From: Flagellimonas sp. S3867
GTDB lineage: Bacteria > Bacteroidota > Bacteroidia > Flavobacteriales > Flavobacteriaceae
Assembly: GCF_014698935.1 (NCBI RefSeq)
Contig: NZ_JACVMN010000003.1
Coordinates: 304,590 to 368,589 of the forward strand
DNA: 64,000 nt
Reading direction: 5' to 3'
Position 1 is the stretch's first letter. Each line of letters opens with the position of its first letter. Of this stretch, positions 18,800 through 28,500 are shown piece after piece. Position numbers and translations under genes: made by a program. Under the pieces are notes generated by a model. That model was not told the DNA's origin. It saw only the letters and a program-made list of their open reading frames with translations, and searched no databases.

Positions 18800-19723
18800 A
18801 TGCGAATGAAATCAGTTTTAAAAGTTGGATTAATATCCATTTTACTAATGCCATTGTTTTTAATGGCTCAAAACCCCTCATCGACGATTCGCCACTCATT
18901 TTTTATAGCAGGGCCACAATTTACTGGTATTATCGATGAAGCTGGCAATGTTGCCTGGGATGCAGAAAAACCGTCCGCAAGAGATGGCTACGTACTTAAA
19001 AACGGAAACATCTTGATTTGTTGGGCTGATGAGGTAAGGGAGTACAACAAAAAGAAGGAGGTTATACTAAAGTATAAAAGATCTGAAGAACATATGGAAT
19101 TGGGCACTGCGGTTCGACTCTCAAATGGGAATACCATGATTACTGAATCGGGAACCCAACCTAGAATTGTAGAAATCAATAAAAAAGGCGAGGTGGTCAA
19201 AAGTATCCCACTTCAACCCGAAACCGAAAATGTGCATATGCAAACACGCATGGCACGAAAGCTTAAAAATGGAAATTACCTTGTTCCTCACTTACTGGCA
19301 TTCGCGGTCAAGGAATATCAACCAGATGGAGCAATTGTAAAAACTTTCAGTACCGATTATGCTGCATTTGGAGGGCGTGAGGCCAAGACCTGGCCATTCA
19401 CAGCAATTCGAATAAAAAACGGCAATACATTGGTCACCCTTACCAACGGCAATAGAGTAGTGGAGTTGAATGCTGAGGGCGAGATTATTTGGCAGATAGA
19501 TAATTCCATTTTCGACGGTAATCCATTGGTAGACCCTTGCGGAGCGCAAAGACTTCCTAATGGAAACACAGTGATTGCCAGCTACGGTGCCCAAAAAGGA
19601 ATCAAACTATTTGAAGTGGATAAAAACAAGAATATCGTGTGGACTTACACCGATTATAGAGCCCATCATTTTCAAATATTGACCACTAATGGTAAACCGG
19701 TAAAAGGAACTCCGCTTAAATAA
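18800..19723 (+). CDS. Secreted beta-propeller protein with NGNT repeats
   Basis: 307 residues with a signal peptide (to about LMAQ, residue 23). The motif xxNGNxxI/V occurs five times (LKNGNILI, LSNGNTMI, LKNGNYLV, IKNGNTLV, LPNGNTVI), each before a hydrophobic strand, which indicates a small beta-propeller of the PQQ-like/NHL type. No catalytic residues stand out. It lies 13 nt after the DUF1501 gene and 3 nt before the cytochrome-LRR gene, so it belongs to the same operon. It may bind substrate or act as a scaffold or oxidoreductase partner. Confidence 0.75.
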   Translation: MRMKSVLKVGLISILLMPLFLMAQNPSSTIRHSFFIAGPQFTGIIDEAGNVAWDAEKPSARDGYVLKNGNILICWADEVREYNKKKEVILKYKRSEEHMELGTAVRLSNGNTMITESGTQPRIVEINKKGEVVKSIPLQPETENVHMQTRMARKLKNGNYLVPHLLAFAVKEYQPDGAIVKTFSTDYAAFGGREAKTWPFTAIRIKNGNTLVTLTNGNRVVELNAEGEIIWQIDNSIFDGNPLVDPCGAQRLPNGNTVIASYGAQKGIKLFEVDKNKNIVWTYTDYRAHHFQILTTNGKPVKGTPLK

Positions 19724-19726
19724 AGA

Positions 19727-21139
19727 ATGAATTTGTTCGATGTTTTATTAAATAGTGGTGTCACTGAAGGTCCTTCGGATTTTCTAATTTTTTTAGGTAG
19801 AATACATCCGCTGGTGGTTCATTTACCCATTGGATTTTTGTTGTTGGCTGCTTTAATAGAACTCGTAGCTAAAAAACCGAAATTTCGACCCCTAAAAACT
19901 TACACACACTATGTATGGGCTTTGGGAAGTTTAAGTGCTTTTTTCGCGGTACTTTTTGGTTACTTTCTTTCACTTTCTGGTGATTATAATGAGGATACTT
20001 TGTTTTGGCACAAATGGATGGGTGTTGCTGTTTTCTTGTTTTCGCTTGTCTGTTACCTTGTTTCCAAAAAACAATGGAAACTCCCGTTTTATGGGAAGTC
20101 TATTTTGATATCCTTAGTCGTATTTACCATTTTTTATACAGGTCATTTGGGTGGCAACCTTACCCATGGATCTACATATTTGTTGGAACATGCTCCAAAT
20201 GTGGTTCGGAATCTGGCCGGAATGCCGGACAAAGCAATTCCACGCGAAAAGGTGACGGTGTTGGATTCAGCCGATGTGTATTTAGATTTGATTTCACCCA
20301 TATTAGATAGGCGTTGCGTTAGTTGTCACAACGATGATAAAAAGAAAGGAGATTTAGACTTAACCTCTTATGCAAATCTTGCTTTAGGCGGAGAGAACGG
20401 TGAGGTTGTCGTTCCTGGCGACCTCAATACAAGCGATATATATAGGAGAATAACCCTGCCTGAAACACACGATGATTTTATGCCTACTGAGGGCAAGCCA
20501 CCATTGTCCGATGATGAGGTGGCAATAATCGGTTGGTGGATTGAGAAGAATGTACCTCCAGCGGGTTATTTTGTGGAAATGGGTCCTGACGATAAAATAA
20601 AGATTATTGTAGAAAAATATCTGGGTCTGGATAAGAACAATCTGTTGAATCAGAAAGTTGAGGCACCAAATAAAGCGATTGTTGATTCATTAGTGAACCA
20701 TGGTTTTATTTTAAATCCATTGATGATGGATAATCATTTTATGGATGCAAACTTTAGTTTGAGTGAACAAGAACTAAATGATCAGGCATTGACAACCCTT
20801 CTGGTATTAAAAGACCAAATCATTTGGCTGAACATGAGTAATTCGGGAATCAAGAATGCCCAACTGGAACACATAGGCCAATTGGAAAATTTGATAAAAT
20901 TGAATCTCAGTACAAATGTAATTTCTGACGAAGGATTGATGCATTTGTCCCAGTTGCAAAACTTGGAATCTATTAATCTTTATAAAACTGATGTTTCAGA
21001 AGGACTACTTACCTTAGTTCCGAAGCTTCCCAATTTAAAAAGGCTATACCTCGCTGAATCCAAAGTCGATAGCATAACCGTAGCGCAGCTCCGACGAGAG
21101 CATCAAAATTTGCAAATAGTCTTTGAAGAAAAGCGTTAA
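19727..21139 (+). CDS. DUF2231 membrane protein with c-type cytochrome and leucine-rich repeats
   Basis: 470 residues. Four N-terminal transmembrane helices form a DUF2231-like domain (FLGRIHPLVVHLPIGFLLLA). A planctomycete-type cytochrome domain follows with heme motif CVSCH (197-201) and the conserved KKGDLDL just after it. The C-terminal third (about 360-470) contains leucine-rich repeats (LIKLNLSTNVISDEGLMHL; LESINLYKTDVS; LKRLYLAESKVD). The three-part layout suggests an inner membrane anchor that passes electrons in the periplasm, with the LRR as a docking surface. It ends the plus-strand operon and overlaps the convergent lactonase-like gene by 4 bp. Confidence 0.85.
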   Translation: MNLFDVLLNSGVTEGPSDFLIFLGRIHPLVVHLPIGFLLLAALIELVAKKPKFRPLKTYTHYVWALGSLSAFFAVLFGYFLSLSGDYNEDTLFWHKWMGVAVFLFSLVCYLVSKKQWKLPFYGKSILISLVVFTIFYTGHLGGNLTHGSTYLLEHAPNVVRNLAGMPDKAIPREKVTVLDSADVYLDLISPILDRRCVSCHNDDKKKGDLDLTSYANLALGGENGEVVVPGDLNTSDIYRRITLPETHDDFMPTEGKPPLSDDEVAIIGWWIEKNVPPAGYFVEMGPDDKIKIIVEKYLGLDKNNLLNQKVEAPNKAIVDSLVNHGFILNPLMMDNHFMDANFSLSEQELNDQALTTLLVLKDQIIWLNMSNSGIKNAQLEHIGQLENLIKLNLSTNVISDEGLMHLSQLQNLESINLYKTDVSEGLLTLVPKLPNLKRLYLAESKVDSITVAQLRREHQNLQIVFEEKR

Positions 21140-22128
21140 GGCTTCAATTTTACCCGCATCAATTTAGGACCGGAGGTAATATACAAAGTCTCCTCCGTAT
21201 CATCCAGAACGCAATTGGTATTGAATTCATCATTTAGAATAGTACCCAAATGTTTTCCTTCCTGACTCAGAATATAAACTCCTCCTGGACCGGTAGCGAA
21301 AATGACTCCTTTTTTATTGACTTTCAATCCATCAGGATGTCCTTTTTCCTTGGGAGCGTTACCCGTGGCATCAAAAAACTTCCTTCCATTGGAAATAACA
21401 CCATTTTCATCTACATCGGCTGCAATCCAAATAGCATGTTGCCAATCTGCATTGGCAATGTAGACCGTTTTTTCGTCGGGTGAGAAAGCAATACCATTGG
21501 GGCTGGAAAGCGAATCGGTAACCACCTCGATTTCACCTAAAGGTGAAATGCTATATACTGCCGCTTTCAATCGTCCTTCCTCAACCGGAGGTGGGTCGGA
21601 CATGATCATATTTCCGTTGGAGTGAAAGGTGGCATCGTTGGTATTATTAAATCGAATTCCCTTATAATTATCCACAAAAACCTCAAAATCATTGGTTGGA
21701 TTATTTATTGAACTTTTCATTCGCACAGCTTCCCCATGGCCATACCGCAAAATGACCAACGAATCATTTTGGTCAACCAAAAGAGCACTTGGTCCCGGTC
21801 TTTCTGGGTCGGAATCTTTCATATCCAGATATAATGTGACGCTATCCTTTTCTGTCCATTGATATAATTTCTGATGTCCAACATCCGTATAAACCAATTT
21901 TTGTTCATCCTTTAACCAGATTGGTCCTTCCGACCAGGCATGTGCGGTGGATAGAACTTCAATAACGGCATGGGGTGAGATGACATCGTCCAAAGCTTTG
22001 TCCAATCTTTCAATTTTGCCAACCGTTTGGAAAGTTTTTGGTTGTGGTTTGGTCTTTTTCTGTTCCCCGCAGGAAGAAATCAATAGGAATGCCAAGAGCA
22101 CACCAATTATTTTATTTGAAATTTCCAT
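21136..22128 (-). CDS. SMP-30/gluconolactonase-family lipoprotein
   Basis: 330 residues. The N-terminus ends in a lipobox (LLISSCGEQ, Cys 20), so the protein is a predicted lipoprotein. The six-bladed SMP-30/gluconolactonase fold is recognisable from AHAWSEGPIWL (metal-ligand Glu), NGIAFSPDEKTVYIAN and HPDGLKVNKKGVIFAT (metal-ligand Asp). Relatives hydrolyse sugar lactones in a metal-dependent manner. It follows the oxidoreductase gene by 3 nt, so the pair forms an operon and could act on successive intermediates, although one is exported and the other is cytoplasmic. Confidence 0.85.
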   Translation of the reverse strand: MEISNKIIGVLLAFLLISSCGEQKKTKPQPKTFQTVGKIERLDKALDDVISPHAVIEVLSTAHAWSEGPIWLKDEQKLVYTDVGHQKLYQWTEKDSVTLYLDMKDSDPERPGPSALLVDQNDSLVILRYGHGEAVRMKSSINNPTNDFEVFVDNYKGIRFNNTNDATFHSNGNMIMSDPPPVEEGRLKAAVYSISPLGEIEVVTDSLSSPNGIAFSPDEKTVYIANADWQHAIWIAADVDENGVISNGRKFFDATGNAPKEKGHPDGLKVNKKGVIFATGPGGVYILSQEGKHLGTILNDEFNTNCVLDDTEETLYITSGPKLMRVKLKP

Positions 22129-22131
22129 AGG

Positions 22132-23142
22132 TCAATCGATTTTAATGCTTGCTATTTTTACAGGTCGGTTTTCTTGTAAGGATGTATTGGCGGCTTCGGC
22201 CAATATCATGGCCTTAAGACCATCTTCCCCAGAAACTGGCATTGGTTTTTTGTTCTGTAGTGCACCCACAAAAACCCGTATCTCCTCAAGATAGGAGGAT
22301 TCATAACGGTCCATAAAAAAGTTTAAATGTCTATCTAAATCGGAGCCGGTTTCCGTGGCTACGCTTACGTTACTTTTCAAGGGATTGTCAACCTTTATGA
22401 CACCTTTAGAGCCAAATACCTCCAATCGCTGATCATAGCCATATTTGGATTCTCTACTATTTTCAATTGTGCCGACAGCGCCATTTTCAAATTTCAGCAG
22501 AACTGTGGCACTGTCAATATCTCCAGCCTCTCCTATGGCTGGATCAACCAAACAATTGCCATAAGCAAAAACTTCTTCGACCTCGGATCCCATAATAAAT
22601 CGAGACATATCAAAATCATGAATAGTCATATCCTTGAACAGTCCACCCGATTTTTTGATATAAGAAATTGGCGGTGGTTGCGGGTCTCGGCTAACAATAT
22701 GGAGACTGCGTAAACTCCCAATTTTTCCATTGGAAATCTCGGTCCTTACCTTGGAGAAATTGGTATCGAACCGTTGATTGAAACCAATCATAAATGGGAC
22801 ATTCAAATTGGAAATGGTTCTAAGGGTCTCGTTTGACTTTTTAAGGGATTTGTCAATAGGTTTTTCACAAAAAACCGCTTTTCCTGCTTGAGCGGCTTTT
22901 ATCGCATACTCCGAATGGGTATCACTGGGCGAACTGATAAGCACTGCATCAATTTCTGGATTTTGAAGAATGATGTCAATATCATCAGAAACGTTTTTGA
23001 CCCCTTGCTCCAAAGCAAATTTTTGACCTTCTGCTCCAGGATTGACGGCAGCGATTAGGTCTACACCTTCAATTTTTCTGGAAAGGTTTTCGAGATGGAT
23101 TTTGCCCATTCTTCCCACCCCGATAATTCCAATTTTTATCAT
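22132..23142 (-). CDS. Gfo/Idh/MocA oxidoreductase, inositol 2-dehydrogenase-like
   Basis: 336 residues. The Rossmann fold begins GIIGVGRMGKIH. EKP has Lys94, and DMTIHDFDMSRF has Asp170 and His174. These align closely with the catalytic Lys-Asp-His triad of Bacillus subtilis IolG (recalled as 97, 172 and 176). Overall length and the C-terminal fold also fit inositol 2-dehydrogenase, which oxidises myo-inositol to scyllo-inosose with NAD. No other iol genes are in the window, so a related polyol or sugar substrate remains possible. It is the first gene of the two-gene minus-strand operon. Confidence 0.85.
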   Translation of the reverse strand: MIKIGIIGVGRMGKIHLENLSRKIEGVDLIAAVNPGAEGQKFALEQGVKNVSDDIDIILQNPEIDAVLISSPSDTHSEYAIKAAQAGKAVFCEKPIDKSLKKSNETLRTISNLNVPFMIGFNQRFDTNFSKVRTEISNGKIGSLRSLHIVSRDPQPPPISYIKKSGGLFKDMTIHDFDMSRFIMGSEVEEVFAYGNCLVDPAIGEAGDIDSATVLLKFENGAVGTIENSRESKYGYDQRLEVFGSKGVIKVDNPLKSNVSVATETGSDLDRHLNFFMDRYESSYLEEIRVFVGALQNKKPMPVSGEDGLKAMILAEAANTSLQENRPVKIASIKID

Positions 23143-23157
23143 ATGCCTCGGTTTATA

Positions 23158-23188
23158 TAAAAATACGGGACATAGGCCATTAATACAA
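23158..23188 (-). promoter_or_regulatory. Candidate promoter of oxidoreductase/lactonase operon
   Basis: On the minus strand TTG (23188-23186) is followed after 20 nt by TATTTTTA (23165-23158), seven of eight matches to TAnnTTTG. The -7 box lies 15 nt before the ATG at 23142. Consensus-based only. Confidence 0.4.
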
Positions 23189-23474
23189 CTTGATTTTGTT
23201 GTGAAAATTGGTGTTTAATGCCTATAAATCCATTTGGTACAACCCTTCCAATAGTAGTTGTGCATGGTTTAATAAGAATCTAAATCTATAGGGTTAAAAC
23301 CCCTTTAAAATCCTCGCATCAAAACAGATTAAATATTGATTTTGTAATGCTCACTGGTCATTTGCGGAATTGATTCTTTGTTTTAATCGTTGTTATCTGG
23401 AAAATAATGGAAATAATGTAATTTTTTACCGTTTTTTATTAAAATGAACTTCAATTGCAAAAAAAGTATTGGAA

Positions 23475-23505
23475 TTTGCTAAAAAACTGGAATGTTTGTA
23501 CTTCG
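23475..23505 (+). promoter_or_regulatory. Weak candidate promoter of ECF sigma gene
   Basis: TTTG (23475-23478) and TACTTCG (23499-23505) are 20 nt apart on the plus strand, about 60 nt before the sigma factor start. The -7 match is imperfect, so this is tentative. Confidence 0.25.
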
Positions 23506-23566
23506 TTTTTTTAGTTATTGGTTGTGTGGATTTTTTTGCTTGGTATAAATCAAGTATGATATTCTA

Positions 23567-24157
23567 ATGATAAACCAAAAAAAAACAACTATTCTTCATA
23601 CCGATGAGGCCTTGTTGGATCGTTTAAAAAAGAACGATGCAGATGCCTTGACGGAACTTTATGATAGATATTGGGATGCTGCGTTTTTGGCCTCATACAA
23701 CGTGCTAAAGGATAAAAAACTCTGTGAAGACGTAGTGCAAGAGCTATTTCTGGATTTTTGGAATAGAAGGCAAAAAATTACTATAAAAACCACGTTCAAA
23801 AGTTACTTTTTCTCCTGTGTACGCTATCAGGTTTTTGCTCAAATTAGAAAAAGAGAAAAAAACCCTAGAGCGGAGCTTTACGAAAATCTTGAACAAAGAA
23901 TACATTATAGATGCCCTGAATCGGAATTTTTGTACCACGAGCTTGTTGGAAGAATTAATTCTTCGGTCGAGCATTTACCAAAGAAATGTAGGGAAGTATA
24001 TAAACTGAGCAGAAATGAGCATTTGACCCATGCCGAAATTTCCAGCCGACTTGACATCTCTACGAAAACTGTGGAAAACCACATGACCAAAGCACTTAAA
24101 ATACTTAGAAATTCTGTTGGGAGTGCACTTCTCTTTATTTTGTGGTATCTAAATTGA
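23567..24157 (+). CDS. ECF-type RNA polymerase sigma-70 factor (Bacteroidetes family)
   Basis: 196 residues with region 2 (DALTELYDRYWDAAFLASYNVLKD, EDVVQELFLDFW) and region 4 (SRNEHLTHAEISSRLDISTKTVENHMTKALKILR), the usual two domains of ECF sigma factors. Followed by fecR, susC and susD, it is a classic outer membrane signalling cascade in which substrate binding at SusC releases sigma from the FecR anti-sigma factor. It probably drives the SusC/SusD genes and perhaps the neighbouring island. Confidence 0.93.
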   Translation: MINQKKTTILHTDEALLDRLKKNDADALTELYDRYWDAAFLASYNVLKDKKLCEDVVQELFLDFWNRRQKITIKTTFKSYFFSCVRYQVFAQIRKREKNPRAELYENLEQRIHYRCPESEFLYHELVGRINSSVEHLPKKCREVYKLSRNEHLTHAEISSRLDISTKTVENHMTKALKILRNSVGSALLFILWYLN

Positions 24158-24299
24158 TTTTTCTTCAATCACCCTCCTTGCTTTAGTTGATGTTTCAACT
24201 TTGGCAAATAAAAATTCAAAAAAAAAATATTTAAGTAGGGGATACCCAAAATTATCAACACTATATATAAAAGGCCATGATTTGGCCAATAGCATTTAT

Positions 24300-25448
24300 A
24301 TGGATAAAAAGAAATTTTTGACCTTATTGGATAGATACCTCAAAGGAGTTACAACTGAGGAAGAAGAAAAGTTGCTGTTAAACTATTTCAATAGCTTTCA
24401 GAACAGTGAACTTGATGGGTGGCCCATAGAATTGGGAGATCCACAAGAACTTAAGGAAAAGATGTTGGGACGAATTTCGCAAAATATCGAATCGAAAGCA
24501 TCTCATAAAAACAAGCTAAAACTGATTAGGTCCAATAGGTTTTTGAAATATGCAGCCAGTATTGCAATCTTATTTGGAGTTCTGTATGTATACTTTAATG
24601 AAAAAGAATCTTCCCTTCCAGCAATATCTGATGTTGAAACTTCAAATTCGATTATGCTAAAACTGGACAATGGAAATGTCGATGTGATTTCAGAGAACGA
24701 TCAAAAAAAGATAACCGATTCTAAAGGAAACGTTGTAGGTTTCCAAACGGGTAACACCATAGCTTACGAGCCAAAAACTACATTAACCAAAGAACTGGTC
24801 TATAATGAATTGACAGTGCCCTTAGGCAAAAAGTTTGATTTGGTACTGTCAGATGGAACAATGGTAAAGCTCAATGCAGGCAGTACTATTAAATATCCAA
24901 TTCAATTTATTGAAGGCGCCTCAAGGGAGGTTGAAGTATGGGGTGAAGCCTATTTTGATGTTACCAAGGATGAAAACCATCCCTTTTTGGTCAATGCCAA
25001 CAACATTCAGATAAAAGTGTTGGGCACAAAGTTCAATGTATCCTCTTATCCAGAAGACGAAGATATCCATACTGTTTTGGTGGAAGGATCAGTACAATTG
25101 TTTAATACGGATTCGGAGCATGCTGAAAATTCCTTTGTTATTACTCCTAGCCAAAAGGCGTCATGGGACAAGGAATTGGGTGAAATGACGATTAAGGAAG
25201 TGGATACCAATATTTACACTTCGTGGATTAACGGAAGAATAATTTTTAAGAACATTCCTTTTAAAAATATCAGAAAAAAATTGGAAAGGCGCTACAACGT
25301 AACGATAACCAATAACAATGAGTCTTTAGACGAAAAATTTTATAACGCCTCTTTCGATATAGAGACTATTCATCAAGTTATGGAGGCTTTTAGGGAAAAT
25401 TACAATATAGACTACACTATAACCGACAACCAAATTATTATTAACTAA
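24300..25448 (+). CDS. FecR-family anti-sigma factor
   Basis: About 382 residues from the ATG at 24300 (the TTG at 24201 would add an atypical leader). An N-terminal cytoplasmic segment is followed by one transmembrane helix (FLKYAASIAILFGVLYVYF, about residues 80-98). The FecR domain follows (VPLGKKFDLVLSDGTMVKLNAGSTIKYP; VEVWGEAYFDVTKDENHPF; IKVLGTKFNVSSYPEDE), then a DUF4974-type C-terminal domain (FKNIPFKNIRKKLERRYNVTI). It spans the inner membrane and is expected to hold the sigma factor inactive until contacted by the N-terminal signalling domain of SusC. Confidence 0.93.
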   Translation: MDKKKFLTLLDRYLKGVTTEEEEKLLLNYFNSFQNSELDGWPIELGDPQELKEKMLGRISQNIESKASHKNKLKLIRSNRFLKYAASIAILFGVLYVYFNEKESSLPAISDVETSNSIMLKLDNGNVDVISENDQKKITDSKGNVVGFQTGNTIAYEPKTTLTKELVYNELTVPLGKKFDLVLSDGTMVKLNAGSTIKYPIQFIEGASREVEVWGEAYFDVTKDENHPFLVNANNIQIKVLGTKFNVSSYPEDEDIHTVLVEGSVQLFNTDSEHAENSFVITPSQKASWDKELGEMTIKEVDTNIYTSWINGRIIFKNIPFKNIRKKLERRYNVTITNNNESLDEKFYNASFDIETIHQVMEAFRENYNIDYTITDNQIIIN

Positions 25449-25494
25449 AAACCAGCTTGTATGAAAGCAAACTAATGAACCTATTAATCACAAA

Positions 25495-25522
25495 ATCGGA
25501 GGATGCGGCAACATCCCCCGAT
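25495..25522 (+). promoter_or_regulatory. Stem-loop in the fecR-susC gap
   Basis: ATCGGAGGATG (25495-25505), loop CGGCAA, and CATCCCCCGAT (25512-25522) form an 11-bp stem with one mismatch. No T-run follows, so it is not a standard terminator. It lies 46 nt after the fecR stop and about 21 nt before the first possible susC start. It may set the ratio of SusC to FecR by mRNA processing or attenuation. Confidence 0.5.
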
Positions 25523-25543
25523 AGCTTAACGTGATTCTAACTA

Positions 25544-28500
25544 ATGTACAACCACAATAACGCTATTAAAAGTATGAAAAAAACAACTAATTCAGGTGTG
25601 CTAATATGCGGCATCCCGAAATTTGACTTAAAAATGAAACTCACTACAATTTTCTTGATTGTTTCGTTGTTCAGAATTCAGGCCAGCACATACTCTCAAA
25701 CAACGAAAATCACACTTGACCTGAATCAGGTCAGTGTTGAACAAGTGCTCGATGAGATAGAGCGCAATACGGATTTTAAGTTCTTGGCAGATACCCAAGA
25801 AATTAACTTGGGGAGAATTGTTACTATCAAAGTTAAAAACCAAAAGATTAAGTCCATTCTTAATAGAATATTCAACAGTGGGGATGTGGTTTACTCCATA
25901 TTGGGCAGACAGATAGTACTAAAAAAGAACCAGTCACAGCAGTCAAATGAAGACGTGGGCAGTGTGCAAAGAACTATTTCAGGGACCACCGTTGATGTTA
26001 CTGGGCAACCTTTACCTGGGGTAAATGTGGTGCAAAAAGGAACAGGAAATGGAACATCTACTGACTTTGATGGTAATTATACCATTAATGTGTCCAGTGA
26101 TTCTGCCGTCTTGGTGTTTTCCTATATAGGTTTTGTAACTGTGGAAGTTCCTGTGGAGAATCAGAACGCGATCAATGTGACTATGATGGAAGACGCAAGC
26201 GAACTTGATGAAGTGGTAGTAACTGCATTGGGTATTAGAAAAGATGCTAAAGCATTGGGTTACGCAGTTTCCAAGGTAGACTCAGATCGGGTCCTTGCCA
26301 GTGGATCTCCCGTTAATGCTTTACAATCACTTTATGGAACCGCTTCTGGGGTACAGGTTGCTGGTACGGCTAGTGGACCCACCGGAGGCTTTAAGATCAA
26401 TATTCGTAATGCGGTATCCTTTGACCAGAACTCTACCACGAGGCCTTTGATTGTTGTGGACGGTATCCCAATTTATGATCAAGATACCGGGATTACGTCA
26501 AATGCAAGAACAGGAAGGGATAATGGAACGGGAATTAATGATATTAATGCCGAGGACATTGCTTCCATGGAAATCCTTAAAGGGGCAAAAGCTTCAGTTC
26601 TTTATGGTAGTGAAGGGGCCAATGGGGTAATATTGATTACCACAAAGTCAGGCTCCAAAAGTAGAGGGCTTGGTATTAGCGCTTCTATGACCACAACGAT
26701 TGAACAAAGTGCGTTTACACCAGTGCTTCAAAATCAGTATGGAACAGGTCGTAGTGCCAGTATAGATGCAAACGACGACCAAGGCTTTTATATCAATGAG
26801 GCGGGCGAAAGGGCGCTTGATGTTAGCGGCCCCGGTTTCGGTCCCAGATATGACCCCAGTGTACAGCTTCGCTGGTGGGATGGTTCTCTACGTCCTTGGC
26901 AACCCACAAGAAAGGATGTTTTTGACCAACTTTTCAGAACAGGTAGTCAAAGACTTCTTAATGTTGCTGTAAGTTCAGGTGGAGAAAAGGGGTCCGTACG
27001 TTTTGCATACACCAATATGGATTACAAACCCATTACCCGAGGTGGAGATTACGACCGAAACACCTTTAGCATAAACGCTTCGTATAAACTAAATGATGCT
27101 ATTTCGCTTAAATATGTAGGGAACTATTTTGTGACCGATAATTTAAATGCTTCTTTTGAGGGGTCTGCGGACTCACAAGGTTCCACTTCTGGTTTGGGAG
27201 GATATACCCGAGATGTTGATGTTGATCTGTTACGCAGATTTTTGGTAACTGAAAATGGGTTTAACTTTTTTCAAGGCGAAGATCAGCAAAGGGAATTTAT
27301 CTCCACAGGGAGACGGACCGTGGTAAACTCGCTTTGGGATTGGACCCAGAACGAAAGTGAATTTAGACGTATTCATGGTATACAGTCCCTAACCTTGGAT
27401 GTAACCTTGAGTAAAGTCTTCAGCGCACAAATCCTTGCTGGGATAGATAATACTGATGAAAGAAGTATATATAGGGGTAAGCTGCAAGACCCCAGTTTAA
27501 TAGGACCAAATAGTGGCTCAGTGTTCAGGGATCAAAATCGTGAAATTAGAAGATCCTACATTCAAGGAACACTTAATTTTAATAAGCGCTTCAATGATTG
27601 GGGTATTTCTGGTCTTGTAGGTGCCATACATAGGGATAATCGCTTTCAGACTAAAGGAGCTGAGCGTATTGGTGGATTTGTAATACCTAACTTCTTCTCC
27701 TTCAGTAATTTACCTTCTGGCCAACAGCCCAACTACATTAACGATAACGGGCGGGATGTACTTTATGGAGTTTTAGGATCTGTTCAAGTGGATTGGAAGG
27801 ATCAAATTTTTGTCGAGGCGCAGGCTCGTCAGGACTGGTCTTCCATCCTGCCTCCGAATAACAACAGTTACTTTTACCCTGGTGTAAGTACTACTTGGAT
27901 CGCTTCCAACTCCTTGAATCTTCCTTCTTTTGTTAAATTTCTTAAACTTAGGACTTCTTGGGCAGATGTAGGAAGACCAGGGCCATTGTACTTTGGTAAT
28001 GTAAACCTTGATGTATCACAATCCGGGAATGGATTTATTCTAAGCCCTCCCAATTCCTTGCCTCCGATCGATGCCCAGTTTGTACAAAACCTGAAACCGG
28101 AACGAAAACGTGAGTTTGAAGCAGGTCTCGAGGCCTTCTTGTTTGAAAACCAAAGAATAGGCATTGACTTTTCCATATACAGGGCAAATACCTATGATCA
28201 GATCATGGCCATTACCGCTCCACCAGGACTTGGGGTAAACACAATTAGGGTAAATGCAGCTGATGTACAGAACACCGGATGGGAATTGGGACTTAGGACC
28301 AAGCCAATATTCAACAAGAATTTCCAATGGGGGTTGGATATGACCTTTGCTTCGGCCCAGACCAAGGTAAACGGTCTAACGGATGATCTTACTTCCCAAT
28401 TGTTGTTCGAGAGAAACGGCCTTAACTATGTTGCTGAAGTTGGGGGAGAGTACGGGACTATCATCCAACAACAAGGATTCCGGAATTACATAAACCCATC

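Larger units (their letters stand above)
23143..23566. other. 424-nt divergent intergenic region
   Basis: No coding potential or RNA gene was recognised. It should hold the promoters for the minus-strand oxidoreductase/lactonase operon and for the plus-strand ECF sigma gene, each with one candidate listed separately. No copy of the LacI-type operator was found in it. Confidence 0.6.
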
